A model generated the notes under the pieces. That model was not told the DNA's origin and searched no databases. It was given only the letters and a program-made list of their open reading frames with translations. This document shows, one piece after another, positions 37,001 through 48,496 of a stretch of DNA of 64,000 nucleotides. A program made the translations under genes and the position numbers. Location of the stretch: positions 287,501 through 351,500 of the forward strand of contig JAWDGP010001176.1 in NCBI GenBank assembly GCA_033675545.1. Direction: 5' to 3'. The stretch's first letter is position 1. Every line of letters begins with the position of its first letter. This DNA comes from Elysia crispata (Eukaryota > Mollusca > Gastropoda > Plakobranchidae).

Positions 37001-38384
37001 TTTTTTTTATTTACTTTTTTTAAGACATGATCTTTCTAGGAATAAGTTGCCATTGGTGTTGCTCTGTTTTCCATAGAAGTTTCAGTTGACAAAGAAAATC
37101 AGCCAAGCACAAGTAGGTTGAACATTGATCCTTCAAAATCACAAATTCATCAATTTCATTTGGTTTCCCCAGGCTATTTGCTCTTTCGCTTTACATTATT
37201 ATTAATTCTACCTTTTCGTCAAACTATCATAAGTTATGACTCTTATGTCGAATTTTCTTCAAGTCTCCCAAAAAATTTTTTATTGTACACCTGTTAATCC
37301 ACATTACATTTTGATTATGTGTTCAACCCCAGCGGGTCTTTAAGTTCTTTAAACAAACCTTTTTTACCCGTCTCCTGGAGTATACAAAACTTGTAAACAG
37401 AAGTCCTAGCCTCTGATCCTTGGTTTTAAGCTGAACTGACACTCATTTCTCTTCCCACTCTGCCCCTCTTACCATGTACCATGCAATTGGTACCATCTGT
37501 CTGTTGACAGACCTACCTGTTCTAATTTAAAAGAGCCTGATTTCAAATAAATTTTGCAAGTTCTAATATTCTTGCAAGATGAGGGCTTTTATGACGGCCA
37601 AACTTTTCTGAGCAATTCTTGTCAAGTCAATCTGTCTCTCAATATATGTAATTGTAAAGTAAAAACAACTGCTGTTGGGGTCAGTTTCCATTGAGCTAAG
37701 TCTATTCTTGGCTCGACAGGTATCCACCACCTCAGTATGGGAAATTTAGGGGATGTAAAATTGAGCGAAACTCATGTGCTACTTCATTCTTAATTGCAAT
37801 CTTACACTCAATTTTTAACGCCTAGTACTTACCTAAGAAGACAAGTAGAAGATGAATAGCTAAGGCAGGAGAAGAGGGGAATGCAATAGAGAGAATTTGG
37901 CAAGGAAAAGATCTAATCAAGAATAGGGAGATGAAAAAATAGTAGAGGAAAGAGATTATGCTAAGTGGTGAATGAATAGAAGAACCAGGATAAGTTCAGG
38001 TGAAAGAGACGAAGCAGAAAAATGGTATCAGGTGGAAATTTTTTTATATATGAAATCCCTACATATATACATGTACTTAAATCTCTTGTTTGTGTAATGG
38101 CCAAAATAAATAAGGGAAGTAAATCTGTCTACATTTCTTATATGCGACTATTGCCCTTGAATGTTCAAACATAACTTTCCAGAACATATCAAAATTGATT
38201 TAAAAAATTCAATAAATCTATACGATACTATTTTTTTTCCCTGTATTTTCGTTATACAAGCTTTAAAAATGATATTGTCATCACTGTTTTCCAGGAAGTT
38301 TCATGCGATGATGAGCCTCTAAAGCAAGTGATTCATTCCGCTGTCACCAGACTGCATCAAGCCGTTCATCCCATTAAAATCTGA
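19038..38384 (+). CDS. CPSF3: Cleavage and polyadenylation specificity factor subunit 3 (CPSF73), 17 exons, complete
   Basis: Coding exons: 19038-19108, 21733-21796, 22241-22338, 23201-23329, 23586-23670, 24249-24341, 25081-25170, 26552-26702, 27184-27359, 28397-28555, 29312-29458, 30264-30416, 33697-33805, 34291-34475, 35007-35127, 36548-36711, 38295-38384. They join in frame to 694 aa (human protein 684). CPSF73 is the zinc-dependent endonuclease that cuts pre-mRNA before polyadenylation and also cuts histone pre-mRNA. The metallo-beta-lactamase signature SHFHLDH gives His78, His80, Asp82 and His83; His165 (AGHVLGAA), Asp186 (YTGD) and His425 (LVHGE) complete the metal site, each seven residues above the human number. 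The beta-CASP insert carries [25 protein letters not shown] and [14 protein letters not shown]; His403 lies in SFSAHADY. The C-terminal region pairs with CPSF100. The start ATG has a good context (A at -3, G at +4). Intron 13 has a GC donor; all other introns are GT-AG. Confidence 0.98.
19109..21732 (+). other. CPSF3 intron 1
   Basis: A 2.6 kb intron separating the 71-nt first coding exon from the rest. It contains several CTAGATCTAG-type words in its first kilobase and the second copy of a dispersed repeat at 21,349-21,420. The minus-strand open frame near 20.6-20.9 kb has no recognisable similarity. A long first intron often carries regulatory sequence, but no site could be assigned. Confidence 0.6.
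21349..21420 (+). repeat. Dispersed repeat, copy B (CPSF3 intron 1)
   Basis: Matches 11,810-11,880 over about 70 bp, including CACAAAATTGTATAC and a following AAACAAAAT-AAACTCA block. Same orientation as copy A. Confidence 0.55.
25171..26551 (+). other. CPSF3 intron 7
   Basis: A 1.4 kb intron carrying the antisense LINE end at 25.64-25.91 kb. The remainder is AT-rich with no other structure seen. Confidence 0.6.
25642..25912 (-). mobile_element. 5'-truncated RTE-like LINE with intact ORF end (CPSF3 intron 7)
   Basis: On the minus strand an open frame of about 85 codons includes [20 protein letters not shown], then [15 protein letters not shown], and stops after AYAKEHST-like residues (here TYAKEHST). 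This is the C-terminal end of a LINE endonuclease-reverse transcriptase polyprotein. The element ends in TTGATTGATT, a short simple-repeat tail typical of RTE-type LINEs. It is the least decayed LINE copy in the window and is antisense to CPSF3. The 5' truncation is as expected for incomplete reverse transcription. Confidence 0.8.
28817..28843. repeat. (TA)n microsatellite, CPSF3 intron 10
   Basis: Thirteen TA units, uninterrupted. Confidence 0.9.
30064..30209 (+). repeat. 74-bp tandem duplication, CPSF3 intron 11
   Basis: Unit 1 (30,064-30,137) and unit 2 (30,138-30,209) both start GTTGGGAAACAAAAC, continue through a T-run and GGTTCACTATC, and end near CTAATTTCTTAGA. The copies differ at a few bases and in T-run length. 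It ends about 55 bp before exon 12. Confidence 0.9.
31080..33223 (-). mobile_element. TTAA-flanked DNA transposon relic with a broken transposase-like ORF (CPSF3 intron 12)
   Basis: TTAA lies directly outside both ends (31,076-31,079 and 33,224-33,227). The left end starts CACGGCGACTAATTACC and the right end, read on the other strand, CACAGCGACTAAAACC: a terminal inverted repeat with 12 of the first 13 bases identical. Inside, the minus strand encodes [16 protein letters not shown] (about 32,279-32,326). Farther on, in an open frame of 75 codons ending near 31,871, it encodes [20 protein letters not shown] and [12 protein letters not shown]. Stops separate the parts, so the frame is dead. The TTAA target fits piggyBac and Kolobok elements. 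The GEQGG-containing region resembles, from memory, uncharacterised transposon proteins of marine invertebrates. Its base composition is less AT-rich at both ends than the neighbouring intron. Confidence 0.65.
33806..33811 (+). other. CPSF3: Non-canonical GC splice donor of CPSF3 intron 13
   Basis: Exon 13 ends CTC CAA A, followed by GCAAGT. Exon 14 begins GT TAC ACA GAT after TTTCCAG. Only this junction gives the conserved reading through to YTDLAMS. The nearest GT (33,810-33,811) leaves the wrong phase. GCAAGT is the consensus of the minor GC-AG class of introns. Confidence 0.85.
35128..36547 (+). other. CPSF3 intron 15
   Basis: A 1.4 kb intron. A block at about 35.69-36.07 kb is less AT-rich, contains a CTAGATCT-type word (near 35,818) and an open frame of 106 codons with a Lys/Gln-rich translation, but shows no recognised domain or splice sites in the CPSF3 frame. 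It may be an old repeat. Confidence 0.4.
37430..38040 (+). repeat. SINE-like repeat, copy 2 (CPSF3 intron 16)
   Basis: Shares ACGCCTAGTACTTACC followed at similar spacing by GTAGAAGATGAATA and a purine-rich tail with the repeat at 5.28-5.64 kb. Weaker similarity extends upstream (GTCTGT and CAG-rich blocks, compare 5.05-5.2 kb). Its tRNA-like head is not clear, so it may be an older or 5'-altered copy. Ends are approximate. Confidence 0.45.
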
Positions 38385-38921
38385 TATTTTTCAATTGCTA
38401 AGAAAGCAAAAGTAGGGTAAATGATGTCGAGTAAGCTTTTTGGTGTGTGACTTAAAAGCGTAAATGAATGAACATGATAAAGTTTCAAAGTGATAAGAAA
38501 ATATATTTTCCACATGCTGAACAATGATGAGAAATTGGTGAGAAAAGGTTGAAAGAAAAAACATCGGAAGAATGCGGAGTGAAATGATCTCAGTATTGTA
38601 TGAGTTAAATATGTTGGGTCAAATGAAGTTGAATCTTATTTTGTAAATGTAATGTAATATTAAGAAATATATTTCTTTGTTTTGTTGTTGTTGGCCAAAT
38701 ATTGCTGTGCAAAAGTATACAAATTTTGAGTCAACAATTTTAAGTATGTTCCTCCCATATTTAAGACTCGTCTGGTTTTATCATGACACAAAGGTAAAGA
38801 CAGTTAGATATTATTATTACTAGTCATGATTTATTCGCCTTTGTCACCATTATTACAGAAGTAAGTACACCCTATTTTAGAAATCAACCTTATCAGATTA
38901 GATAGAGCATTTATTTTAAAC

Positions 38922-38927
38922 AATAAA
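38922..38927 (+). promoter_or_regulatory. CPSF3: Candidate poly(A) signal of CPSF3
   Basis: First AATAAA downstream of the stop codon, about 540 nt into the 3' flank. No intervening AATAAA was seen. The assignment rests on the hexamer alone. Confidence 0.4.
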
Positions 38928-41487
38928 CTTTCTTGAGTTGAGAGTGTCAAACACCAGTAGCTCCACTTTAAATTGTTTGAACAGTGGAGTTTGCTTGTAT
39001 CCAACATGTTCTCGGAAGAAAAAAGCTTGTAGATAAATGGAAATGTCAAAAATGAAAATTATAAAGATAAAGTTTGTTTTTCCTGTGAAATGAGGTTTTG
39101 TGTTTTGTCTCAGCTATTTCTTTTTTGGTGAACAGTACTTTTCTTGTTAATACCTGTTAGCAGTTTAATCTTCATCTCAATGTGGTTTTTTTCTTCCCAT
39201 AGCCATAGTGAAATCTGACAATTGTAGTTCTTGGGTCAACAGTGTAGCCAAATGTCTGGTCGTTTCAATGCCTTTTTCATGCAACAATGAAGAGAATATA
39301 ATTGCTGTCTAGACGATCAAAGCAAGGTCAGCCTAACCTGTTACTATTAGCTGCAAACTATGAAAAGCATTCTTTATTGAGACACTGTCTCAGTCCACAG
39401 CATCAGTCCGTAGGTCTTTCTCTTAGGCCTTGATCTATTCCCTCTCCTTCTCATCCATTCTTTTACGAGATTGCAATTCATGTAACAGCATGCATGAGAT
39501 AGAGAGAGAAAGTGAACATGTTAGAGAGAGAGACAGAAAAATGCGGTAGGTTGAGTAGACCTAATGATAAGATTACTGTGCTTTGAGGTGGTACGCAGTG
39601 GTGATGTTTACACAGAGTCTGCTGCTTGGCATCACGGCATCAGTTTGACTATTCGATGTGGGCGAGACTAAATTAAGGCTTCATAGAAAGGCAATGCAGA
39701 TTTGTGCTTTGAATAGAGATAATGTCAATAGAATAATTGATAGAAATGCTGCGATGGGAGGAATATGGTGCTGTATAGGCCAAGACCCTATGGAAAGGGA
39801 TTTAAAAAACGTTGAACCTTCCATAATTGATGCTGATTTTGCTTACAATGAATACAGACGCAGTTGCCTGTTCTACTGTATTTTTTCCATATGATTATGA
39901 AATGAGTTGCATTACAAGTCTATTGCAATTTGCATCCTTTAATTATATGACCCTGCTACAAACTCCATAGGATAAAATTTTTCTTTGCCCATATAGCAAT
40001 ATGTCTTATTCTTATATTTAAAGAATTATTGAGACAATATTGTGTAAATGCCAGAAATGTAACAATGTTCCGCTCTAGAGAATGAACCAGGTTTTTTTTT
40101 TAATTTTTAGCTTTAATACAAAGTTGAGCACATTTTGCCGTTCAACAGGACCGTTTTACTGTATGAGAAAATAAAACGTGAATGTGATCATGGATCAAGG
40201 AATAAAAATACAACAAAGACTGCTCAAGTCTTGTTGCAGGAATCATTCTCTACAATTTGAAATTTAAAAATTTGATATTCAGGTTTGAAAACAGAAAATA
40301 TCTTATAAGAATCTGAACATAAGAAGTTGAACATAAATCTTATTACTGTATTAGTATATGGGCCTCACTGTGTTCTTTGCATTCTCAGTGCCCTAAAATG
40401 TTATTTACAAGTCCACATATACAAAGAAGGAGACCGAAAGCCGGTAGCTTCATGCAATGTTCCTGCTGTTGCTTTTTTTATGTAATAAAATGTCTGAATT
40501 TATTTGCTGTTAATTGTTTGTTGGATGTGTATGTGCACCCTACAAAATCTTTCACCTTTCTTGTGATTTTAATAATAATGATGTCACCTCATTTCACTGC
40601 CTTTAATAATACTTTAACACAAAACAACTAAATCACCACATAGTAATCACAGCTAAAACATGCCGTTCGAGCCCAAAACCTGCTCTGTGGTTTCAGCCTT
40701 TATATGTAATGGTGACACATGTCAATCCCGGAAGTGCAATTCACTAGAACTAGTAGCAGTCTAAACTGAAATGACACATTCATTTTTGTTAAATGAATGA
40801 TTAACAACAAAATTTAAAAAAAAATCTGTCTTTTTTTTTCGGAGGAAAATTCTAACAGCCTGTGCACAAGCATTGCATAGGAATAATATGTGAAACAGAA
40901 GGCTATTGCAGATCTCAAGATAGACATTCTGCACCTGGGTCGCTTAATCTTAACCAAAAAAAGGTGAAAGAGAAGAAAGATTATATAACTCTATCCGTAT
41001 TATATTTTAAAAATTTTTTATTGAATAAAATTTTTTAGTAGACTGATATATACATCTAAGTAGTCACAAAACAATAATATAGTCATGCATCAAATACATA
41101 CAAACTTGATGATCGAATATTTTTGGAGCCTATTTTCAGAAGCTGTAAACATGATTTATTTTTGATAAAAGTTAAGACCTATAGGTGCCATTTACATATG
41201 TTTTGTCTCAAAGTAAAACAAATAGGTATGAAGATTTACTCAGCTTTATTGCACTTCTATAAAAGAACAAGTATACCTTTCAAAAAGTTTTGAAAGGATA
41301 ATGTGTGATTCTTTAAACATACCTCATCATTTTCCAGAGCAAAGGGAATTTTCAAATACTTAGAGATTTCAACATTAAGGGGTTTAGTGTCTGAACAAGA
41401 AGTCAGAGGAGAAGCTTTTAAATCTTTTCATAATAATAACTAAGGAATTTTTTTTTTTTACTTAACACAAGGAAAATTTTGCAAATA

Positions 41488-41874
41488 CAATCGAGTCCGC
41501 TTATTTCGAAGTCAGTCGGATAAAAAAAGGACTTCGAATTATGAGAATACATAGAGAAAAAGATTGAAAAAAAAATGGGGATGACAGATCAGGAATGTCG
41601 TACAAGTGTGCACGGGGGAATAGCTTACCGCGCGGAGCATAGTAGTTTTAGTACTACATGTACTTTGTTTTACAAGCCTGGAAAAGTACTTTCACTGTGT
41701 CAGGATAAAAAAATCACGCCAAAATCGCTTCAAAATAACCTGATCCTTGTTTCAAAATTCGGACTAACCGATATTTTTAATACAGCTTAAATAGAGAAAT
41801 ATTCGGTAAAATTAAACGACTTCGATATATCCAAGAATTCGAACTGTCTCATTCGAATTATTTGGACTCAACTG
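41488..41874. mobile_element. Pogo/Tigger-like MITE with TA target duplication
   Basis: The left end is CAATCGAGTCCGCTTATTTC and the right end, read on the opposite strand, CAGTTGAGTCCAAATAATTC: imperfect terminal inverted repeats of about 25 bp. TA flanks both sides (41,486-41,487 and 41,875-41,876), as for Tc1/mariner-pogo elements. At 387 bp it has no transposase. Both subterminal regions carry extra TTCGAA/TTCGAAT words. The open frame inside (41,575-41,790) resembles no transposase. Confidence 0.8.
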
Positions 41875-43465
41875 TAAGTCTCCAAAGCCCTAGTAAAAAA
41901 CATCGGTTACGATTGAAGCCTAAATTATTGTATCAATTGCTGAACTCTACCTTTGACTTTGACTCTGAGCAAATCCATACCCTTTATTTTAAACCCAAAC
42001 TGAATCTGACCAGTAACACTTCAATATGAAAAATAATAGCCAAGATTGAAACAAAAAAGTTTCCATAGGCAATATTTCATAAGATCAATTTACCCGTACT
42101 GAAAGTACATTGAACTAGTTTGATTAATTGTATTGCATATAATTAAGTTCTTTACTTATACTATAGCCTGCAAATCAAGTTGTATAATTATGTCATATAT
42201 ACTTTAAATTATAAATATATTTTTATCCAAGTCCCTTATTCTTAACTTATCATAGATTTTGATCCATTAAACTCCAAACCAAACATTTCTTATGTTCCTA
42301 GGTATCTTGAATGCAAACCACTCTGTAGAAGTGCATAGGAGGAGAGAATTAAAAACAAAACATCAAGAAGGAACTGGCATTGCAAACAGATGATGAGTCT
42401 CCTTGCCCCGAAAAGACCACCTTACTACATGTATAAAGCATTTTCAAATAGTATCTATATGAGCATTACACAGTTCTCTTTTCTGTTGCATGTCCACCAA
42501 ATGTCATGCATCATATTTAGCCAGGTACCCATTTTACAGATAAGTGGACTGATCAGGCAGAAATATGCTCTTTCCAAAACAATTAAATTTCATCCAAACT
42601 GCAACTGCAAGATCACTGATTCAACACGAACTAAGCTGCCCCCACCCACCTAAAGAAATGTTAACTTAAACACACTAGATATTTAGTGAAGTCCTGAGCC
42701 CAACTGCTCAGACACCTTCAAAAACTAAAAACTTAAAAGGAAGCTTAAGGGGTGGGAAAGAACCTGGGACTCTACACACATGGTTTTATATCCATTAATC
42801 TTTGTCTTATCAAAGCAAGAGACAAATTTCCATTGCCATTGGATTATCAGAGCTCCTGAAAAAAAATCTGTTGACAAAATATGACTTATTCCACAACATT
42901 AAACATGTTGAGTGTAAGCATTTCACAGGGCGATACAGGAACATGTTAAACACAAATACAAGCCGGTGACAAAATCGTTCCTGTAACACGCAACTGCCAA
43001 TTCACCTTGCCACGATCTCCTCTTTTGGTACTCTCCAAATTTTTCTTTGGCCAAATCTCTCTCTTCTATTCTCCCACTAATGACTTAATAAGATCTACTC
43101 TTATTGCCTCGGTTATGTTTGCTCATAAATTCCTTTTCTTTTTACTCCCATTTCTCTTTGCCCTAATGTCACATTTGGCTTGCTTTTCCCCTTTCTTTAC
43201 CCTCTTCTAAAGTAATTTCAATATTGGGCCGAATTTTTGAGATCTTTGATAAGTTTTATCCCTCAAAAGTTCTAAAATAATCTGATATTGATTCTGGTGT
43301 TTTTTATCCAGCCAAGGAAGGACTTTAAATGGGATCTGACTACACTGCTAGATGACCCATCAGGGAATTGCACTGAATCCCATAACTGCTGGTCCGAACT
43401 CTGTTCATGAAGCTGTCATCAGAATGAATGAGATATGTGAAATTTGCAATCTGCCGAGGACTTAA

Positions 43466-43741
43466 ATTCTCCAAATGTTGACAGCCGATTAGATTGGCTG
43501 TTAGTGCACTTCCGTGCTGTTACGTCGATTAGATCGGCCAATAAGTTGGCCGTTTTTAGGCAGTCTCAATGACAAATTACACACCATTTTATAAAATGAC
43601 CATCTTTTACCTTCAAGAAGAGTAGTACCCTCAATTTATGAAATAGTGTGAATCTTCTCACTGAAATGGTAAAAAAAACGTCTGAATTAACGGCCGCAAC
43701 ACCACAGAAGTGTGCTAACGGCCAATCTAACGCTTGGAGGG
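43466..43741. mobile_element. PiggyBac-like MITE with TTAA target duplication
   Basis: TTAA flanks both sides (43,462-43,465 and 43,742-43,745). The two ends form inverted repeats of about 46 bp. The left end contains AGATTGGCTGTTAGTGCACT and the right end, on the opposite strand, AGATTGGCCGTTAGCACACT; they continue as TTCYGTGSTGTTRCG. The left end has an 11-bp insertion near its start. Most differences between the ends are C/T or G/A transitions. At 276 bp it has no coding capacity. The family label rests on the TTAA target; Kolobok is the alternative. Confidence 0.8.
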
Positions 43742-46434
43742 TTAAATTATATTATATAGACTATAAATGTGATCAGCGCTTTTGTAAAGCTGAGGCCTGT
43801 TTCATTTCTTATAACCTTTTTTTTTCTTGTATTGAGGCCGATTGTTTGATAAAGGGGTGTTGTATCTTCATAAAAGCTTGAAGAAAAAGAAGAGATTTAT
43901 TACTAGAAACAAATAGGGTGTTGGCAAGGGTAAACAATGGAATTTGATATTCGTGACTTTGAGGGATCCATATTCAACATAGTCATGTTTGTCTGTATTG
44001 GCAAATCTGAGTACAAGTATCGGTAGATGTCATCATATCCTCATTACCAATTTTAGTATTGAACTTTAATCAGAGCTCACACAAAAATAAATTTTGTTTA
44101 ATTAAAAGAGCAATTAAATGTAAGACTTTGGTATGGAAGACAAAATAATAGCCAGATTGTTATAAGGAATAGCTTTGAATAAAAGCAACTTCATAGATAC
44201 ACCAATGAACAATTACACTACAAAAGATCTGTGAATAATGGTATCTGCTTTTTCTCCTTGACCAAAAGAAGTGCATAAACGAAATTTTTATGATTCCCAT
44301 GAACACACTTATACTTATAAGGGAGGGCATGAGAATACTTTTAAGAAGAAATAAAAATGGTGAATGAAAAATATTTTTTTACTGGTGATGATACTAGGTA
44401 TGCATTTAATTTGCACCACAGAAATGAACATTGTGCTGTTACAAATTGCTGTCTTTAATAACATAAAACATTTAAGTATATATACATAATCTATAAATTG
44501 CAAAATGTGAGAAGTAGAGGAGGAATAAAAAATACTCCATTAAAAATATACAGTATAGTAAAGAAAAATGTCATAAGCACGACTTACCCAACACTTATAG
44601 AACATTTGCAGTATATATACATCCATTCCTGTGATATTATATACTTCAGAAGCTGTGAGAGAGCTCAAAACATTTTCCTGCGTATTGATTTTATGGATGA
44701 TTCATATCGTGAGCTAAATGCTTCGACAAATAAAAAAAATTTTTTTTTCCTTGTTCAGGTCATTTCAAGTATAAGAATTGAAAGCAAAGTGAAATGTACA
44801 GGCTATTTTGTTTCTTGCATTTCCATTTTCAAATTCAAGAATGCTTGTCTAGATCTGGCCAATTGAAAATATGTTGATGTTACCTTGAAAAAATATATTT
44901 CTATATCTGTGGGGAGCCAATTGACACTTTTCAGATACCAGCATAGTTATATTTTAACATCAAACAAGCAATGGCAAAGACAAATTCACCCTTAACATGA
45001 TGAATTGTTGGAATCTTGAAGTTTGAGTATAACAATGAACAAATAGTGAATTTAACTAAATGTCTCTTGATTCCTATTTATTCATTAAATTTATAAAGCT
45101 GGAAACAAACTCCCTCCATCCCTAGTTTCACGGACAAAAACCAAGAAATATTAAATTCAACTCTAAAAATGATAGGCATAAATAATAAGTTGAAATTTAC
45201 ACATGTGGAACAAAAAGGGCCATATTTACAAAATTTGTTTTTTTACAATCGCAGTCATATGCATAGCAGTGTTCTAGGTAAAAAGAAAAAAAATACCCTT
45301 CCAACAAAAATTGCATACATTTTGGTACTTAATTTTTGGCATTTACTTGTGTCAAACACCCATGGCTTGAAGCATAAAGTTTGCTCCATATAGGCTGAGA
45401 CTTTCATAATTTTTTTTTTCAAACAGATCTGAACCCTTTTCTGATGAAAGCATCAGGATCACCTAATTAGCATTTTTCATGGTTCTTAAACAAAGCCAAA
45501 AGATTTTTCTCACATACTACATGCAGGTTTAATTAAGTAAGTGAAATTCATATTACACATCACTCATTGGTATGTATGAAAGGCAAGTCATAGAATCTTC
45601 TTATCAGGTTCAGGCCTTAAACAGATATCTAATAATTTAATTTTCAACATTCTGGTTGACTTGTAGCCAGCAAATTAATTTCTTCTTGGCCAATTGCAAT
45701 CAAAGAAAAAAAAAACAAAAAGAAATTTCAGTCTCAATTTTTCCACTAGCTAGTTATGATAAGATCTTCAATTCCCACTACTGAGCAAACAGGAGTAGCG
45801 TAATAGACATAAGAGAAAACATCCAAGCAACACAGGCCCCAAAAGATAATATTGATATGCTTGATAAAGTTTCAAAGAGACAACCTATAAACCAACAACA
45901 ATTTAGATAGTGCATATACTTTTATCCAAACACAGGTTTTTGTTTAACATTATCAGCAACACACAAAAATCCCCAGTTAGTTACATAGAGCTGCTTTCAT
46001 AAAATGTGTCATGAGTCTTATGCATCTGGCAAACAAAGAAGTTTCACAAGTCCTTATAACCACTGAAAATTGCATATTCCAAAATTTTAAAATCAAATTC
46101 AACAAAAAAATTCAATGGCAACAAAGAACAAAAAAAAGGAGAATGATGAGATGAATGCAGCACACTTCATATTAAGGGGAAATAAGTCAATTAACTTTAA
46201 ATATCCTAACGTGACCACTATCCTTATTTTCCACCTGCTCCAAAAAAATTAAGGGAAAAGTAAGAAAACATAATGAACAAAAATTCAGATGTACACTTAT
46301 CAGGGCTTTTTCTAGCATTTTCACTAATGACTAGTTTCTAAATTAAAGCAAAGACCATACAAGATAAGAGGTGATTCCCTACGTTAAAGAGCAAAGAACC
46401 TGACTGATTGAAGGGCACTTGCTAAAGACTGTGA

Positions 46435-46755
<321 letters not shown>

Positions 46756-47720
46756 TATAATGATTTTTACTTCATGCTCAGGGCACAAAAAATATCTTAA
46801 TACTGGACAACTTTTTTTTTCACTAAATGTTTTATTCAACGGACTTAATTAAGATGCTGCAATCTCTTGAGAAATTGATATGCCTTGTCAGACATGGATA
46901 CGATCAATAATTTAGAGAGTGATAATAATGACATCATGAAAAATGTACATGAATAAAAATTTTTATAATTAAATTCCTACAAACTCTGGCCAGGCAAATG
47001 CATATAGTTTATTCAATTTCAACAACTTTTAAAGGAGCATAAAAAAATATAGCAAGATAAATATTGACATTGCTGGGAGAATTATTAAGAAATCAGGATT
47101 TTTAAATGTGCTTTTATGTTGTTATTATGATTAGGAACAAAAAAAAAAAGCTGCTCAAAAAAGGGAACAAAAATCATGGGCTTATTATTGTGTGAGAATA
47201 ATTAGTTCTGACAGAAAATCAATTGAGTTAGAAAACCTGTCATGTCACCTGAATTGAAGAGACACAATAATATTGCTTATTTACACTTTTTGGGTAGGAC
47301 TTTATGGGGACAAATATTCTATCCTATTAGTGTGTTACAATATTTATCATCTTTTCTGTCAATTTTATGCGCTCATTTAAACAAAAACACTGATATCTCA
47401 TACTGAAAATAATTTGAGCAGGGCATTGAACATGAAATATAATATGGTTTGGAAATAGGTTTATACACACTCCATAATCTCCTTTGTAAAAATAAAATTA
47501 CACCCATGATGCAATTAAAAAAAAAAATTTAGCCCAAAATACGAAATGTGAGAAGAAACGTATGTGATACAAACTGTTCTTGAAGAACATTAAGAACGGT
47601 CAGTTTACAGTTTTGCCCATAAGCATGCAGTCAACCCCTAAAAGATGGACTTAAATCATTTTATGACTATGAACTGTATTGTTGGCAGCAGCATTTGTGA
47701 TTTAAAGACACCACAAATGA

Positions 47721-47726
47721 TTTATT
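47721..47726 (-). promoter_or_regulatory. RFWD3: Candidate poly(A) signal of RFWD3
   Basis: AATAAA on the minus strand about 770 nt past the stop codon, the first such hexamer found. A further one lies at about 46,831. Support is weak in AT-rich DNA. Confidence 0.25.
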
Positions 47727-48496
47727 CTGTTGACAATTTGAAGTAAGTGAGAGCCAAATTTCTTGTAAGAAAAAAGAAACAAACATTGTGATTAAATAAT
47801 AATGCAGCATAAATCTGTCACCATTTTTTTTTTTGCACCAATCTTTACGGCAAAGTAAGACATCAATTTCTCTCTGTTGACTTAATGAGCAGATTGACCT
47901 ATACAACACTCCAGGGATTGGCAATTCAATCAAACCACACACTCTGTACAAACTCTGGTCCCCTATATTTCCTTTATGCATTATCCACTCAAGATATGTC
48001 AATAGACCATCTATTATAGCATCACCAGGCCTAATAAGCTCATGTCATGATAGGCTAAATTACACTTTTTTCTTTCTACTCAGCACTTCTAATTCTGAAT
48101 GTACATACACATTCGCACATTTCACTCTATATCTATCTACTAATGATGTATCAACTATCACACTTGGTCCCTGTAATGTTTGATGAGTGTGATGATCAAA
48201 CCACTTTGTTCCTTCGTATTTATCACATATCTGAGAAAAAGTATTATGTTATTAAATTTGAGGTGTACAAAAAACCCCTCTAAGATGTAGGTTTTTTTTT
48301 TTATAACTATAATTATAATGCTTATTCTCTGGAGTGCTTAAAGATTAAATTTGCATTCTATTTTAACTTAATGGTTATAACAATAAAAAGATAAGCAAAG
48401 AAAATAACTGAGCAATCTTATTTCAATCATCACAGGTATGCTGCAGATGTACACATATAAACTGGCTTTGTTGAACACCTCCCTTTTAGAAGTGAT

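Noticed and set aside
39658..39894. 78-codon open frame in the convergent intergenic region
   Set aside because: No recognisable domain, no splice or promoter signal, and a length expected by chance over 10 kb.
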